A stretch of 64,000 nucleotides of DNA from Costus lasius (lineage: Eukaryota > Streptophyta > Magnoliopsida > Zingiberales > Costaceae). The translations under genes and the position numbers were made by a program. Where the stretch lies: the NCBI GenBank assembly GCA_027563935.2, contig CM050446.2, forward strand, positions 24,369,501 to 24,433,500. Direction: 5' to 3'. A model generated the notes under the pieces. It was not told where the DNA came from, did no database searches, and worked only from the letters and a program-made list of their open reading frames with translations. Below are positions 1 to 11,892 of this stretch, one piece after another. How positions within the stretch are numbered: position 1 is the first letter of the stretch; each line of letters opens with the position of its first letter.

Positions 1-1
1 G

Positions 2-1653
2 ATATCACGGGAACCGCGTAGATCGGGAAGGATCCGTCGACAGCCTGAGCGCTATGACGGAGTCTACATCATTAATGATGAACCCCTCACTTATGCGGAT
101 GCGGTCAGTGGATCGGAATCAGCGAGATGGCTTGAAGCTATGCGAGCCGAGATGGACTCCATGTCAGATAACCAAGTCTGGGATTTGGTTGATCCGCCTC
201 TGGGAGTAATCCCTATAGGCTGTAAATGGATCTTCAAAAAGAAGATTGACATGGATGGTAACGTTGTTACCTATAAAGGCAGGCTAGTTGCGAAAGGTTT
301 CAAACAAATCTACGGGATAGATTATGATGAAACTTTCTCTCCTGTAGCTATGTTCAAGTCTATTCGGATTATTCTTGCGATAGCAGCATATTATGATTAT
401 GAGATCTGGCAAATGGATATGAAGACCGCTTTCCTTAATGGAAACTAGACGAGGATGTGTATATGACACAACCTGAAGGTTTCATCAATCCATCAGATCG
501 TCATAAAATATGCAAGTTAAAGAAGTCCATTTATGGACTTAAGCAAGCATCAAGAAGCTGGAATATTCGTTTTGATGAATCAATCTGCGAGTTTGGTTTC
601 ATCAAGAATGAAAATGACCCGTGTGTATATAAGAGGTTTAGTGGGAGCGTGATTACTTTCCTAGTCCTCTACGTCGATGATATCTTAATCATTGGAAACG
701 ATATTCCTGAACTACATGCTGTCAAGGCATGGTTAAGAAAATGTTTCCAGATGAAAGATTTGGGAGAAGCAGCCTATGTATTAGGTGTGAAGATCTACAG
801 AGATAGATCTAAGAGGCTTCTCGGGCTGTGCCAGAGTACTTACATCGATAAAGTCCTGGAGAGATTTCATTTAGAAAATTCTAAAAGAGGATATCTTCCA
901 GTCAGACATGGTCTGAATCTTTCAAAGAGTCAATGTCCACAAACACAGACTGAGAAAGATGAAATGGACAATACGCCTTATGCTTCGGCTATTGGGTCCA
1001 TTATGTATGCGATGTTGTGTACTCGCCCAGACGTCGCTTACGGGTTAAGCGTGACCATTCGATTCCAAAGTAATCCAGGTCAGGCACACTGGATTGCAGT
1101 CAAGAACATTTTGAAATATCTTCTGAGGACCAAAGATATGTTTTTGATTTATGGAGGTCAGGAAGAACTCAGTATTGAAGGATATACTGACGCTTCGTTC
1201 CAATCTGACCAGGATGATTTCCGATCGCAATCAGGCTATGTTTTTAGCTTGAATGGAGGTGCAGTGGTGTGGAAAAGTTTCAAACAGTCAATTGTTGCTG
1301 ATTCCACAACAGAAGCCGAGTATGTTGCAGCCTCGGAAGCATCCAAGGAGGCAGTGTGGATTCGTAAGTTCGTTCAGGAACTTGGTGTTGTTCCTTCGAG
1401 TGCAGATCCATTGGTTATCTTCTGTGATAACACTGGAGCAATAGCACAAGCAAAGGAACCACGGTCGCACCAGAAGTCCAAGCACATACAGAGAAGGTTT
1501 CACTTGATCCGGGAGATCATTGATCGTGGCGAGATCAAAGTCTGCAAGGTTCATACAGACGACAATCTGGCTGACCCGCTTACAAAGCCTCTGGCGCAGC
1601 AGAAGCATGAGAAGCACTGTAATAATATGGGTTTGAGATTTCTTAACCATTAG
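2..1653 (+). pseudogene. Ty1/copia pol 3' part (RT and RNase H), frameshifted
   Basis: C-terminal half of a Ty1/copia polyprotein that enters from before the window; the frame is open from base 2 through the ATG at 140. Reverse transcriptase copies element RNA into DNA; RNase H removes the template. Visible RT blocks are CKWIFKKK, GRLVAKGF, MDMKTAFLNGN, IYGLKQASR and the catalytic YVDDIL near 670-690. RNase H shows YTDASFQSD, ADSTTEAEY and CDNTGAIAQ. The frame breaks at 446-448, where the expected codon between FLNGN and DEDVYMTQPEGF has lost one base, creating a TAG; the protein resumes in the next frame at about 447. One frameshift means this copy cannot make a full polyprotein. Gag, protease and integrase lie outside the window. 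Confidence 0.95.
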
Positions 1654-1660
1654 ATTAAGT

Positions 1661-1673
1661 GCAAGTGGGAGAT
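1661..1673 (+). other. Polypurine tract of the copia element
   Basis: GCAAGTGGGAGAT lies directly before the TG that opens the LTR. In plant copia elements a purine-rich run here primes plus-strand DNA synthesis. It sits just after the RNase H stop codon, as expected. Confidence 0.8.
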
Positions 1674-3296
1674 TGTTGGGGTATGCCCTTAAGGCTAATG
1701 TTTGAGGCCTTGGGATTATATCAGTATCATGTATAAACTCTATGTTTATAAAGGCAATGGTTGTTATTCAGGTTGTTACATTATCTGCTGCAATGCGTAT
1801 ACTTCTGAATAATGTCTCGATGCTGTTCAGCTAGGCTGATATGCAGTATTGTCCTTAGTCGAGATATCTTGGTGAACATGAGACAGCCTTGATATGATTG
1901 AGACTAATATGTGTTCTAATCTTATAGGATGCTTCGAGCATGGAATAAGATGTAGACTCATGGGTACATTGGATGTACTGGACAGACCCTACTAGGATAT
2001 TCAATTGCTTGTCACAATGCGAATAATCCTTGTATGCAAACAAGTAGCATATGTCCTCTGACTTGAGATCACTTGTGTTTCTAAATGATGATTGGCATTG
2101 TTTTGAGGTAGTTCAATATCATTTGAAACATAATGATTATAGACTATTTTGGATAATGAGCATGAGTCATGTTAGGGCACTAGTGATAGATATAGGATTG
2201 CCGTCTCCTTGTTTTAGGAGTGTGATGTTCTGAAGGGGCCCCCTGGATGAGATGGTTGAGAAAGTGTATGGCCATACCCAGATGACTATGTTCATCTGAT
2301 CTGATCACTCTCATCATATTGGAGTTACAGGCTTGACACGCTTGTCCAATAAGAACATCCAGTGGCAAAGGAAACATGTATGCCTAATGAAGTGGATTCA
2401 CACTTGTGCTGTTGTTTGGGTGTAGTCTTGGAAGACTCTTTCCTTTATATCGGGAGACAGTGATGTGTTGCTAGATACCCCTCACTGATCGTGATAACGT
2501 GAGTTATCGTTACCGACATTTGAAGGAAACCCTTAGGGTCGCACAATTTGATGATATGGCTTACTTAAGTCAGATCGTGTGGACTGAATTGTTTTGGTTC
2601 AGTTTAAAGGGATTTAAACTCTGATTGTAAGTGAGATCAGGTCTGATCATGTTTGATTGATTAGGGTTTGAGATCGGTAAGCTTCGATCGAGAGTGTTGA
2701 TGCTAGATCGGTGAGATCAAGGACATCAAGAGATGAACGGTTAGATCTTGAACCATTTGGTTCAATGAGATCTAGACCATGGCTTGGGCTGATTTGATTT
2801 GGTTTTTGAACCAAATGCAATTGGATCGAATTGATTTGAACCGGTTCACATGAGTGAACGCATGGTTCAAAGCTTGTAGGCGTTTTGGTCGGTTTTGATG
2901 TCGTGGGCGCATGGCTACATGTCTTTCTATTTTTGGAAAGTCATAAACGCCACTTCCCTCAACGCCTCAACGTCTCAACGCTCGCTTCTTCCTCTTGACG
3001 CCCCCTCTCTCGTGTAGAGAAGTTCTTCACGCCTTGAAGAGGATTCGGCCAAGCTAGAGCTCTCATCCTATTCCCTTCCATTCGACAAGGACACTTTGAA
3101 GAGCTTTGCTAGCACAAAGGATTCAAAGGAGCAAGTCATCTTCACCTTGTGTGCGTCACTTTTGGAGAAGAAGCACACGCATCTTTCTCTTCCAAGTCGC
3201 CATCTAAGCAATGGCAATGGTATGAATCCTTTTCATCTATATAAGGTATTGAAAGTTGATCATATGACATATAAATCGATCTATGAAACCCTAACA
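1674..3296 (+). repeat. 3' LTR of the Ty1/copia element
   Basis: About 1.62 kb between the polypurine tract and unrelated flanking DNA. It starts TGTTGGGGTA and ends GAAACCCTAACA, so the ends form the short TGTTRGGG...CCTAACA inverted repeat typical of LTRs. The 5' LTR is outside the window, so the target duplication cannot be checked; the next five bases are TCCCT. No coding sequence is visible inside. Confidence 0.85.
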
Positions 3297-4473
3297 TCCC
3301 TTGCGAAACTTTGATATGCGCCCCCTTTGGGTTTCACCCCCCTTGGAAAAAGGGACTTTCAGGCCGCGGGCCGGCCCGGCCCGTTGGCCACCTCTGATCT
3401 CTACTTATAACAAACAAGTTCTACCATATTTTAAACAAGTACTTTACTCCATAGAGGTTGTACATTGTAGGATAATTCAATTATAATATACAATCATCTC
3501 ATAAAATAATCTATATGAAAATACAATTATTTCCATTCATATTAGTTAAAGTATAATATCTCATATTACAAACATCACAAAAATACACTCATTTCAAATT
3601 GCATCATACTCATATCTCCATTATATTTGTCTCAAATATTTCACACAGCCATTAGTTTATTTAAACTTTAATCTTTTGTGAGTGGAAGCTGAGTAATCGT
3701 CCTACAACTACAGAAAGTTGATAGCGTAGCCTTTTGATGAAGCCTAAGCTTAGCACTCCTACAATGTGATTCAAAATCAGTCGCTTGGAGAGAACAACTC
3801 CTTACTTCCCTTTAACCCTATTCTTACTCCATGATTCTCTCTTATTCTCAGTGCCATATGGAGATGACCTCCCACTAATCATCACCTTCAAACTTCTCAA
3901 TATTGTCAAGAAAAGTCTGTTTCATAATTATGTCCTCCAAACTCTATAATGAAAAAGAAAACGACCAACCGTTAAAAGAGATACAATTAAAACAATCGCA
4001 TAGTCGTGGTCGAACTTTGCGCCCAAGTGCATTCGCTTCTTCGACGAATTAGGTGAGATCCATGAGTCTGGCTTAGCTACTACCTCCTTTCTATCATTGT
4101 TGGCTTTGAACGAGGCGCTAAAGAATCCTATAAGTGTTGCGCTTGTCCATGTTAGCAGAGGAGAGCGAGAAGAGCAATGTTCGATAATTTGAGCTATGGG
4201 CAAAGCCACCGTGTCACCATGGTCACAACTTTGTAGAGCAACTCTAATGAGCAAGTCGGCTCATTGAGAGCGGAGACGAAGGCGAAAAGAAAATGAGAAC
4301 CTATTTAGACATAGCAAATGGGAAAGAAGAGCGAGTCCAGCGAGTGAGAGATGGATTTCAAAAGAGTAGGGAGAGTTACAGCAAAAAGAGCACATAACTA
4401 AAATTAGGATTTTGTTGGATAGAAAAAAATATGCTTTGAGTTACGCGAAACGAATCCAAAGGGACCTGCTTAT
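3297..4473. other. Intergenic stretch, no gene recognised
   Basis: This lies between the copia LTR and the LINE. It begins with a C-rich patch and a short GC-rich palindrome-like run of GGCC and GGCCCG at 3360-3390, then is AT-rich. The only longer reading frame (3928-4254, minus) resembles nothing I know. The last 80 bases may include the LINE 5' untranslated region. Confidence 0.5.
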
Positions 4474-4500
4474 GTGAGTTTAGTAGGCCATAACGGGAAA

Positions 4501-6172
4501 ATGGCCCCTCCCGCGAGAGCTCGCTCTCGCCCTCCTACGCTTCCTACTTGTCAAGCCCGCAGCCCGCCTCAGCCGTCGGATCCCCCGGATCTGGCTGGCT
4601 CTCTGAGGGTCTCAGATTTGCAAGAGCTAAGGCATGGGCCCTCAATTGCTTCTCGAAACCCTACTCGTAGAAATCCGGCCAAGGGTAAAGGGGTTGCAGC
4701 TACTGCCCTAACTAATGAAGGGGCTCCCACAAATGCCACAAGTAATGCCATCCTCACCCCTCCTGCCCCTGCTCCTGCTCAGGCGCAGACTTCCTCCTGG
4801 GTGGGGCTCTTCAGGAAAAATATTGGTATTCCCTCGGCCACCTCATTTGTTTCTGAAGCAATCCTGGAATTTATTTCCCTGATGCAGTCATCTTCGACGA
4901 AGATAAACTTGCAAGATGGCGTGCTCCTTGGAAAACTTGTCTGATCGGCAAGTTTCTTGCTCGTCATCCCCCAGTGCATATGCTCCGAGCTGCTATCGCT
5001 AAAGTCTGGCAGCATCAACCAGAAATTCTTGACATGGAGAATAATTTCTATCTCTTTAAATTCCAAACCGAAGAGATTGCCATGGAGATCCTAACGGGAG
5101 GACCTTGGACTATTTTAGGGGAAATTCTTAACCTTATTCGCTGGAAGCTGAACTTTCAAGCCCTGCAAGAATCAATTAAAACTGCTCCGGTGTGGGTTCG
5201 CTTGTTAGCTCTTCCATTTGAATACTGGAACATGGAATCAATTACTTCTATCGCCTCCTGGATTGGTAAGTCACTTCGAGTTGACAACCGTGCTATCAAC
5301 TTGGAGAGAGGTTTGTATGTGAGAGTTTGCATTGAGATTGATCTTGAACAGCCACTGTGTGAAGGTGTTTGGGTTGGTCCACCGGGTGAACATTTCTTTC
5401 AAATTTGCTCTTATGAAAATCTTCCCGTGCTTTGTTCAGGTTGCGGCCATTCAGGACATTCTTTGGCTCAATGCCCTAGTAAGATGCGCAATCCCCATCT
5501 GCTGGAGACAAGCCGTCAACTATAGGGGATGCCAGTGATCCAAAGCTCTCCACGACCCTATCTACCCTATCCCGAATGTCGGATTGTGGGTGCAAGTGCA
5601 ATGTCATCGCGCTCGTCCTCCTCGGGCAACTGTATCATCGAAGGCTTCTCCCTCGCCGACCATTGTCAGACCCCTAGAATAATCATGAAATTCAATAATT
5701 ATTTTCCTATTTCACATAATTCAATTTTCCAGGATTCAAAACATATCAAATAGAGACTCAAAATTTTGAGTAACCACAATACCCTATTTATATACTTCTA
5801 GGGTTCCAACAACAATACTAATCACATGCAAACAACTATCAAACTATTATCCAACATATTCAATATAACATTCTACTTCAACACATACAACAACTAACTC
5901 AGAAGAAGAGATCAAATATCAAACTTCATTTATACAATAAACACAAGTTACCATTGTGTTATCATTTATACAATAAACACATGTCAAAGATGAATCATGG
6001 ATATTGCAGCCATAGATTCTCTTTCCAAGGTGGCTCAGCCCCCTTAAGGGACTACCAAACGGTGGTCCGTTTTAGCTGGACCTTCGAATTTGGACCCATC
6101 TGGCCCAGCCTATGTCACTCAACAGATCAATACTCAAGCGCCTTGCCCTGCTGTGTTGGATGGTTTGCCCTT
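4501..6172 (+). pseudogene. LINE ORF1, first part (DUF4283 and CCHC knuckle)
   Basis: ORF1 proteins of plant L1 LINEs bind element RNA. The likely start is the ATG at 4501 (MAPPARAR), followed by a Pro/Ala-rich head of about 110 residues. The DUF4283 fold follows (LIGKFLARHPP through MENNFYLFKF, ILTGGPWTILG, WVRLLALPFEYW). The zinc knuckle is CSGCGHSGHSLAQC (C-x2-C-x4-H-x4-C) near 5437-5478. A frameshift near 4850-4870 moves the frame, and a stop lies at 5523-5525. Coding-like sequence returns at 6014-6172 (GPAYVTQQINTQAP) after a 345-bp insertion and then runs into the gypsy LTR. ORF1 continues at 36033. Confidence 0.85.
5664..6008. repeat. AT-rich insertion in LINE ORF1, possibly a small solo LTR
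   Basis: This 345-bp AT-rich block interrupts ORF1-like sequence. It starts TGTCAGACCCC and ends ATATTGCA, so it has TG...CA ends, flanked by ACCAT (5659-5663) and GCCAT (6009-6013), four of five matching. It also holds two copies of a motif reading CATTTATACAATAAACACA. No coding content is seen. It could be a short LTR or just a diverged piece of LINE. Confidence 0.35.
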
Positions 6173-7691
6173 TGATGCATTCGAAAGTGCACAGATTTAT
6201 TAAAGTAATAAAAGGATTATCATTTCCAACGAGGATCTGGCGGTCAAGTACCGATTACATGGTCGATCTATAGCTAGACGATTCAAATGGTGTTTTTGTT
6301 TGGAAGCTTCTAGTACAAGAAAACAAAAAGGTAGCTTTTAGGGTTTAAATCAATATGCAAAAGGTCGGGACTCGGGGTTTCACCACACTGACAATTATTA
6401 ATTATAGCAAAATAAATTCTTTTAACAGAAAATTATAGTGTTGAAATGGATTTCTCCTAAGGTACATATTACCTCCTCCCGAAGCGTAATCTAGAATCTA
6501 TTCATATCAATCCCCTACTCTTGTGACAATTAACATGAATAGACTAATTAAGTTCTGTGAAAACCATAAAAATCCTTTAAACAAATCCAAACTACTCTCG
6601 TGATTAGATTCATAGGTTTGAAAAAGAATAGTTCCGACATTGTGATTCACCTCCCGGTCCTTCTCACAACATCTAAGACGTAAACATACTTGATTAGAGT
6701 AAATTACGGAATAAACACAATTCTAATCAAATCAACTCTATAAAAATCATGTGAAAGATTTCAACAATAAGTTTAATCCATAAATCATCAGTGAGATACA
6801 CCCCTAATCTCGAAAATAGGTTTAAGCTAACATGTTCTTCAAAAATAGCTATATATTGATGAACTCGACATAATCTCTCTAAAATAATACAAAAAGACAT
6901 TAGGATAGTAATTAGAACTCTTCCCCTTGATCTGGAGATGAAGTTGAAATGTCCAAATCCCTCATTTATGTGATCTTTCGCCGGAATTCTGCCCAGAAAT
7001 CAATTTTTGCCCTAGCCTCCACCTCTATTCATGTTCGTGAGTAGAAATCTCCTAAACCCTTCCAAAATCCTTCCTTTTTATAGTTTAATCAATGTAGAAC
7101 CCATCTAGGAAGGCTTCTGCAAAGTTTGGTTTCTATTCTGACTCGATTCGGGGTCGAATCGAGTGAAAATGTGAGGGGCGGAAAAACTCACGGGCGGTGA
7201 ACTGTTTATGGCCACATGTGTGAATTTTTTTGTTTTTGCACATAAGTGTTTTCACAGCCTGTGAATATATTCACGGCTATGGGTGTGAAAGTTGAGTTTG
7301 ACCTCCGTTTTGCCTCAATTTGACATATGACCTCGTTTTTTCATCACAAATCACCCCGTGACATCAAAACTCATAAAATCGATCGTTTTAAGTGATATTC
7401 ACGGCCCATGAAAGATTTACGGGTACAATTGTGATTATTGCGTCTGGCCTCCGTTCCACTCCAAATTTGATGTGCAACCTTGTAATTTCCTCAGGAACTA
7501 TGCTATGGCCTCAAAACTCTTGAAATCCATCATTTTTATACGATTTTACCTATATTTTTACAAAAACTAAGAAAAGTGAAGATTCCGTACAAAAGAAGGT
7601 AAAAACACTAAAAACTATATAGAATTATTCAATTAAGCCCAAAATATCATGTAAAATATAGGGAAAAATATGATGTAAATGTAACTCATCA
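6173..7691 (-). repeat. E1 3' LTR
   Basis: 1519 bp, reading TGATGCATTC...ACTCATCA on the + strand, so TGATG/CATCA inverted ends. It aligns along its length with 34576-36032, including the AACGAGGATCT and ACTCGGGGTTTCAC blocks. Preceded by the target duplication CCCTT (6168-6172). It contains several GTGAA/TTCAC inverted motifs at 7190-7440. Confidence 0.92.
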
Positions 7692-9970
7692 GAATACCCT
7701 AAACTTAAAATTTTCCTTGTCCTCAAGCAATACCATAATATGTAAAAAGAATGTAAAGATAAGGAACACTTGCTTATTCTTTCCTATATATCATTCCCAT
7801 TGGTCTTCTACCTCCACGCGGCATATGTCCTTAGTCTACAGGTTAAGCAATCAAACTTTCAAAACTTAAGAAATTTAAGAAATAACATGATATAAATAAA
7901 TTCTCAAGACTTTACAATCCAAGATGAATAAAAGTCAAGATTCATGTCGTCTCAACCAATCTTTACTTACTAAGCATCAAATACTTTCACTTTAATAAAT
8001 CCACCTTACCTAACAAATGAAATTTCCATTTCTAGAATCTTGGTGATATTTAAGGTAAAGAAACTTTTAAGACAATTTGGTCTTTAAATAGTTATATGTC
8101 TTTTCCTGTTAGTATCGTAACATTATTTAAAGTATATCACATAGTAGTATAATATAACTAACAGTCTCATTAATGAAAGTCAGCGGAGTTGTCTACTTGA
8201 CCTACAGCTCTCTTTCTTTTTTTCTCCATTTTTGTTCTCTATTTTTTTTTCTTTTTTAATTTTCATTTCCTTTTTTTTTACTTCTGGAGAGAGCCGGTCA
8301 AGGGCATGGTACTTAAATCGTTATCAATCTTTCAGCATGAGGGATAAATATTTACTTTTAAGATTTTCTCTATGTTACTTGACCGAAATAGATTTAAAGT
8401 GTACCAACTCGTGGTACAATATAACTCATGACTTTAGATCTTTCAACTAGAGGAGTTGGAGCAAGCCTCTTTATATTGATGTCACTAGTTTTCTATTCAT
8501 GAAAAGTTCTCTATTAAGGAAAAATAGATAAATTAAGCTTGAGTAAATTTTACTTAGCTTGTATCTCAAGGATGCACAACATTTCATACATGCATTTTAT
8601 CCTTATCAGAATTGAATTTGCTCAACAATTTAAGTCTACATAAAATTTTAAAAATTCCTAAGTCATCAAATCAATTACTCAAAATGCTTTCTAATTACAA
8701 AATCAAAAAATAGAACAAACTCATATATCTTTAAAAATCATAAACATTCAGGATACAAATCTATAAAGCTTGAATACAATCAAAATACATGAAGACACCT
8801 CAGACTTAAATTGTTGCAGATATTTAATCATTTAATCCATAATTATTAAAGAAAAATAAACATGCATCATCCTACAGAGAAAAGTATGCATTGCCCTCGA
8901 TGTATATATAAAAAAATAAACAAATAAAACTATAAAATACTCATAGAGAATATTAATCAATCTTGGTGTAGTAGCTAGCAAATCTGGTAACTCAGGTGTA
9001 GTAGCTCGGATACCGTGGAGGATAGCGTCCTAGTCTTCCAATTTTTCTAACTACCCCATATGGTCTAGTTCTCATTGATTTTCCCGGAGCCATTAGTTTT
9101 GCAAATAATACAGATTTATAGAATTCTTGCAAAAATCCTGAATGAACAGTAACCGCAGAAATATCTCCATCCAAGAAACGAAAGGAATTCCTCTCCAAAG
9201 CAAGAAATCCAAGAGCGATTGATTGGTAAAACTTACTAAGCTAGTAAAGAAATCCAATATCTTGCCTAAGAGAAGGGTTGCTCACAAAGTTTAGGAGAAA
9301 TTTAGGCTGAAATCAAGCTTTAGCAGCGAACTCATGTTCTTGCGAACGTCCGGCACTTCCTAATGATATTCGGCTAAAATCTCGTCAGAGGATCAATGGA
9401 AAGGGCCGCCGGTGATGAAGGAAGGTTTGGAAGAGAGATTTGTCACCTGAGAAGGGAACAATCTAGCGGAAATTCGGATTCATGAGCAAAGGCGTGAACC
9501 CTAACTTTCGCTCGTGATGTGTGAAACTGAGTCTTCACGGCCCGTGAGTCATTCACGGCTGTAGCCGTGAATATTTCTATGACTTAAGTCCCTTTTGCAA
9601 AATAAAACTCATGGCCCGTGAGTGACTCATGGCCGTGACCGTGAAAGTTTCTATAGACTTTTGGTCGTCTCGCATTTTCTTCAGATGCAACATTCACAGC
9701 CCGTAAGGGACTTACGGCCACACCCGTGAATGTCTCATCAGACACCTGTTCTTCAACTAAAAAAATTTTCAAAAATTTTTGCATATAAAATAACTTATTA
9801 AAAGATTTTCCATCAATAAAAATTCTTCAAATCAAGCTACAAAAATTTTTAAAAAATTAAAGAAAAAAATTAAGAGTAGTAAAAGTCAAAAATTTGGGTT
9901 GCCTCCCAAAAAGCGTTTGTTTAAGGTCATTAGCTCGACCATAGCTTCATGTCATTGCGGAGTTGGTGAA
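7692..9970 (-). other. E1 3' untranslated region and polypurine tract
   Basis: Read on the minus strand, the LTR is preceded by TTGCTTGAGGACAAGG and a purine-rich GTTTAGGGTATTC, the usual Athila 3' end. The rest is AT-rich with a pyrimidine run at 8210-8280 and no long frame. At 9480-9760 there are dense CACGGCC/GGCCGTGA palindromes. At 9897 the sequence GGGTTGCCTCCC marks the usual post-integrase junction of this lineage. E2 is inserted right after 9970. Confidence 0.65.
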
Positions 9971-11892
9971 TGATAGAAATCCCGCAAGTGCACAGGTCTA
10001 TTGAAGTAGTAAAATATAGATCCCACAGGGACTAATGGGCAAGTACCAACAGATCTCGAATTTGCTAGCTAGACGACGTCGAAATTGGTGAAGTTTAAAT
10101 GTTGAACTAATTTAATGGACGAGAATGTAAACGGAGGAATCATACGAGAGAAATTTGATGAAAGATGCATCAGGATATGGGTTCACCGCTTTGACTCCTT
10201 ACAATTGAATAATCAAACTCTATTGTCAACATCCAATCTAGTTCAAGGGATTCCTTCCCTGACATGCAGGTCATTCCCACCGATACCCTCATCCACTCCC
10301 ATGGATTGGTTACCGATCTAATCCATAAAGTTCTGACATTCGAATGGCCTTGCGGTCTACCTAAACACGTCTAAGTTCCTAATACTTTCAGGGCGAGCAC
10401 AGGTTTACCAAAGGGGTCCCCCCCCCCCCAGAATTCCTGGTTTATGAACCTCCACCTAGGAGTACCGGCTCAAGCACTCCCTCTCGGGCGGCACAGGAAA
10501 AGGGCACTGAGACAATCCAACGCGCTGGCGAACTTTTGGTTTACCAGCCACATCTAAAAACCTAATACTCACATTAGGGGAGTACAGTTCGTCAAGGGGT
10601 TTCCCCTAGCCCCCGATATATGAACCTCGCTCAGGAATGTATAGGCTCAAATGCTCCCTTTCAGGCAACGTAGGCAAAGGGTACAATGGATTAGATAAAC
10701 CCTTAACCGAATGGTTCTAACGTGCAGGCGGCCTTTCGGTCTTCCCGACGCGTCTAAGATCCTGATAATCCCCCAAGGTGAGTACAGCTCATCAATGGGT
10801 CTCCCCCCAGAATTCCTGATTTATAAACCTCACTTGGGCAACTAAAGGCTCAAGCATCCCCTTTCGAGCAATGCAGGTAAAATGCACACATAAGGTTAAA
10901 CAAGGATTTAGGGCATTTGGAGTAAGATTATTACAACTAATAAGTCATCAAAGGGTTACCCCACATCCTGATTTAAGGTTTAGCCTATAAAGCTCATGAT
11001 GATAGTATAAACAGTGTTCTTAAACATCACACACAATTGCATGTTTGTGCAGGAATTACAAAAGAAAGCTAAGATCATGTGATACTTTGCATAAGTTACA
11101 CAATAAGCATGGAAAATCGAATGTAGTTTGAGGATCTTCCATACAACTTGTTCCTGAGGTGTTCTACGCAAGAAAATCTTCAATGGTAGCAGATGCGTAC
11201 CCCCCTCTTTACTGCTGTGGCCTTCTTCGCCAAGGCTCCGCACTTCTCCCGTATCCGAACCCCCCTCCTCCTCCGAAATCCTTTTCTGAAGTCTTTTATC
11301 TCCTCTCCTCCTAGTGAACTCTCTTCTCTTCCCCATGCTCTACCAAAATCTTCTGCGCTCCATAAAATTCTAGATTCTGCCGAAAGGAGAAAGTCTTTGC
11401 TGCTTTGCAGATGCTGCAAACGCTACTAGCCTTCACCTTCACGCCATCATCATTATTCCAGTTGATTTCACCCTCTAAAAGCTGCTCCAAGGCTTTTCAT
11501 CAACGGGCAAGAAAGGACCTGGCTGCCCTCAAGCTTCCCCCTAGGTTGGGTTAAAGAAACTTGGGTTAAAATCGCGATTTTGAAACAGGCGGGTCCGCGA
11601 TCACGGGAGTGATTCTGACTGTGACTCGGTCGTGATTTTCAACAGAGGCTCCAATAGTCCCGAAAATCTCTAGTTAGAACCTTCCTGGATTAGGAGGAGA
11701 TCCTCTAGCCTTAAAAGTCTCAGAATGCACCCTCTTTGTAGTCGTTTTGACCTGAAAATATGAAAATACCAAAAGACGTGTAGATTCCATAGATGTATAG
11801 CAATTAAGGCAATTACGGGACATAAGTTATGAAATGTAGACGATTCTGTTAGTAAAATCGTACATGAAAAGCTATATAGATTTATGTCAACA
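9971..11892 (-). repeat. E2 3' LTR, with three internal tandem units
   Basis: 1922 bp, TGATAGAAAT...TATGTCAACA on the + strand. It matches 23003-23302 plus 24778-26100, apart from the missing last ~290 bases of that copy. At about 10370-10930 it holds three diverged units of roughly 185-190 bp. Each unit has CCTAATA or CCTGATAATC, a GAGTACAG-like box, a C-rich run, TTTATGAACCTC, GGCTCAAGC, CTCCCTTTC and a GCAGGCAAAGGG-like end. Confidence 0.9.

Noticed and set aside
3928..4254. 108-codon minus-strand frame
   Set aside because: No family resemblance, no neighbouring domain, and lies in AT-rich intergenic DNA.
10411..10431. Run of C bases, also near 25770
   Set aside because: Simple homopolymer inside the E2 LTR; length differs between copies and may be a sequencing artefact.
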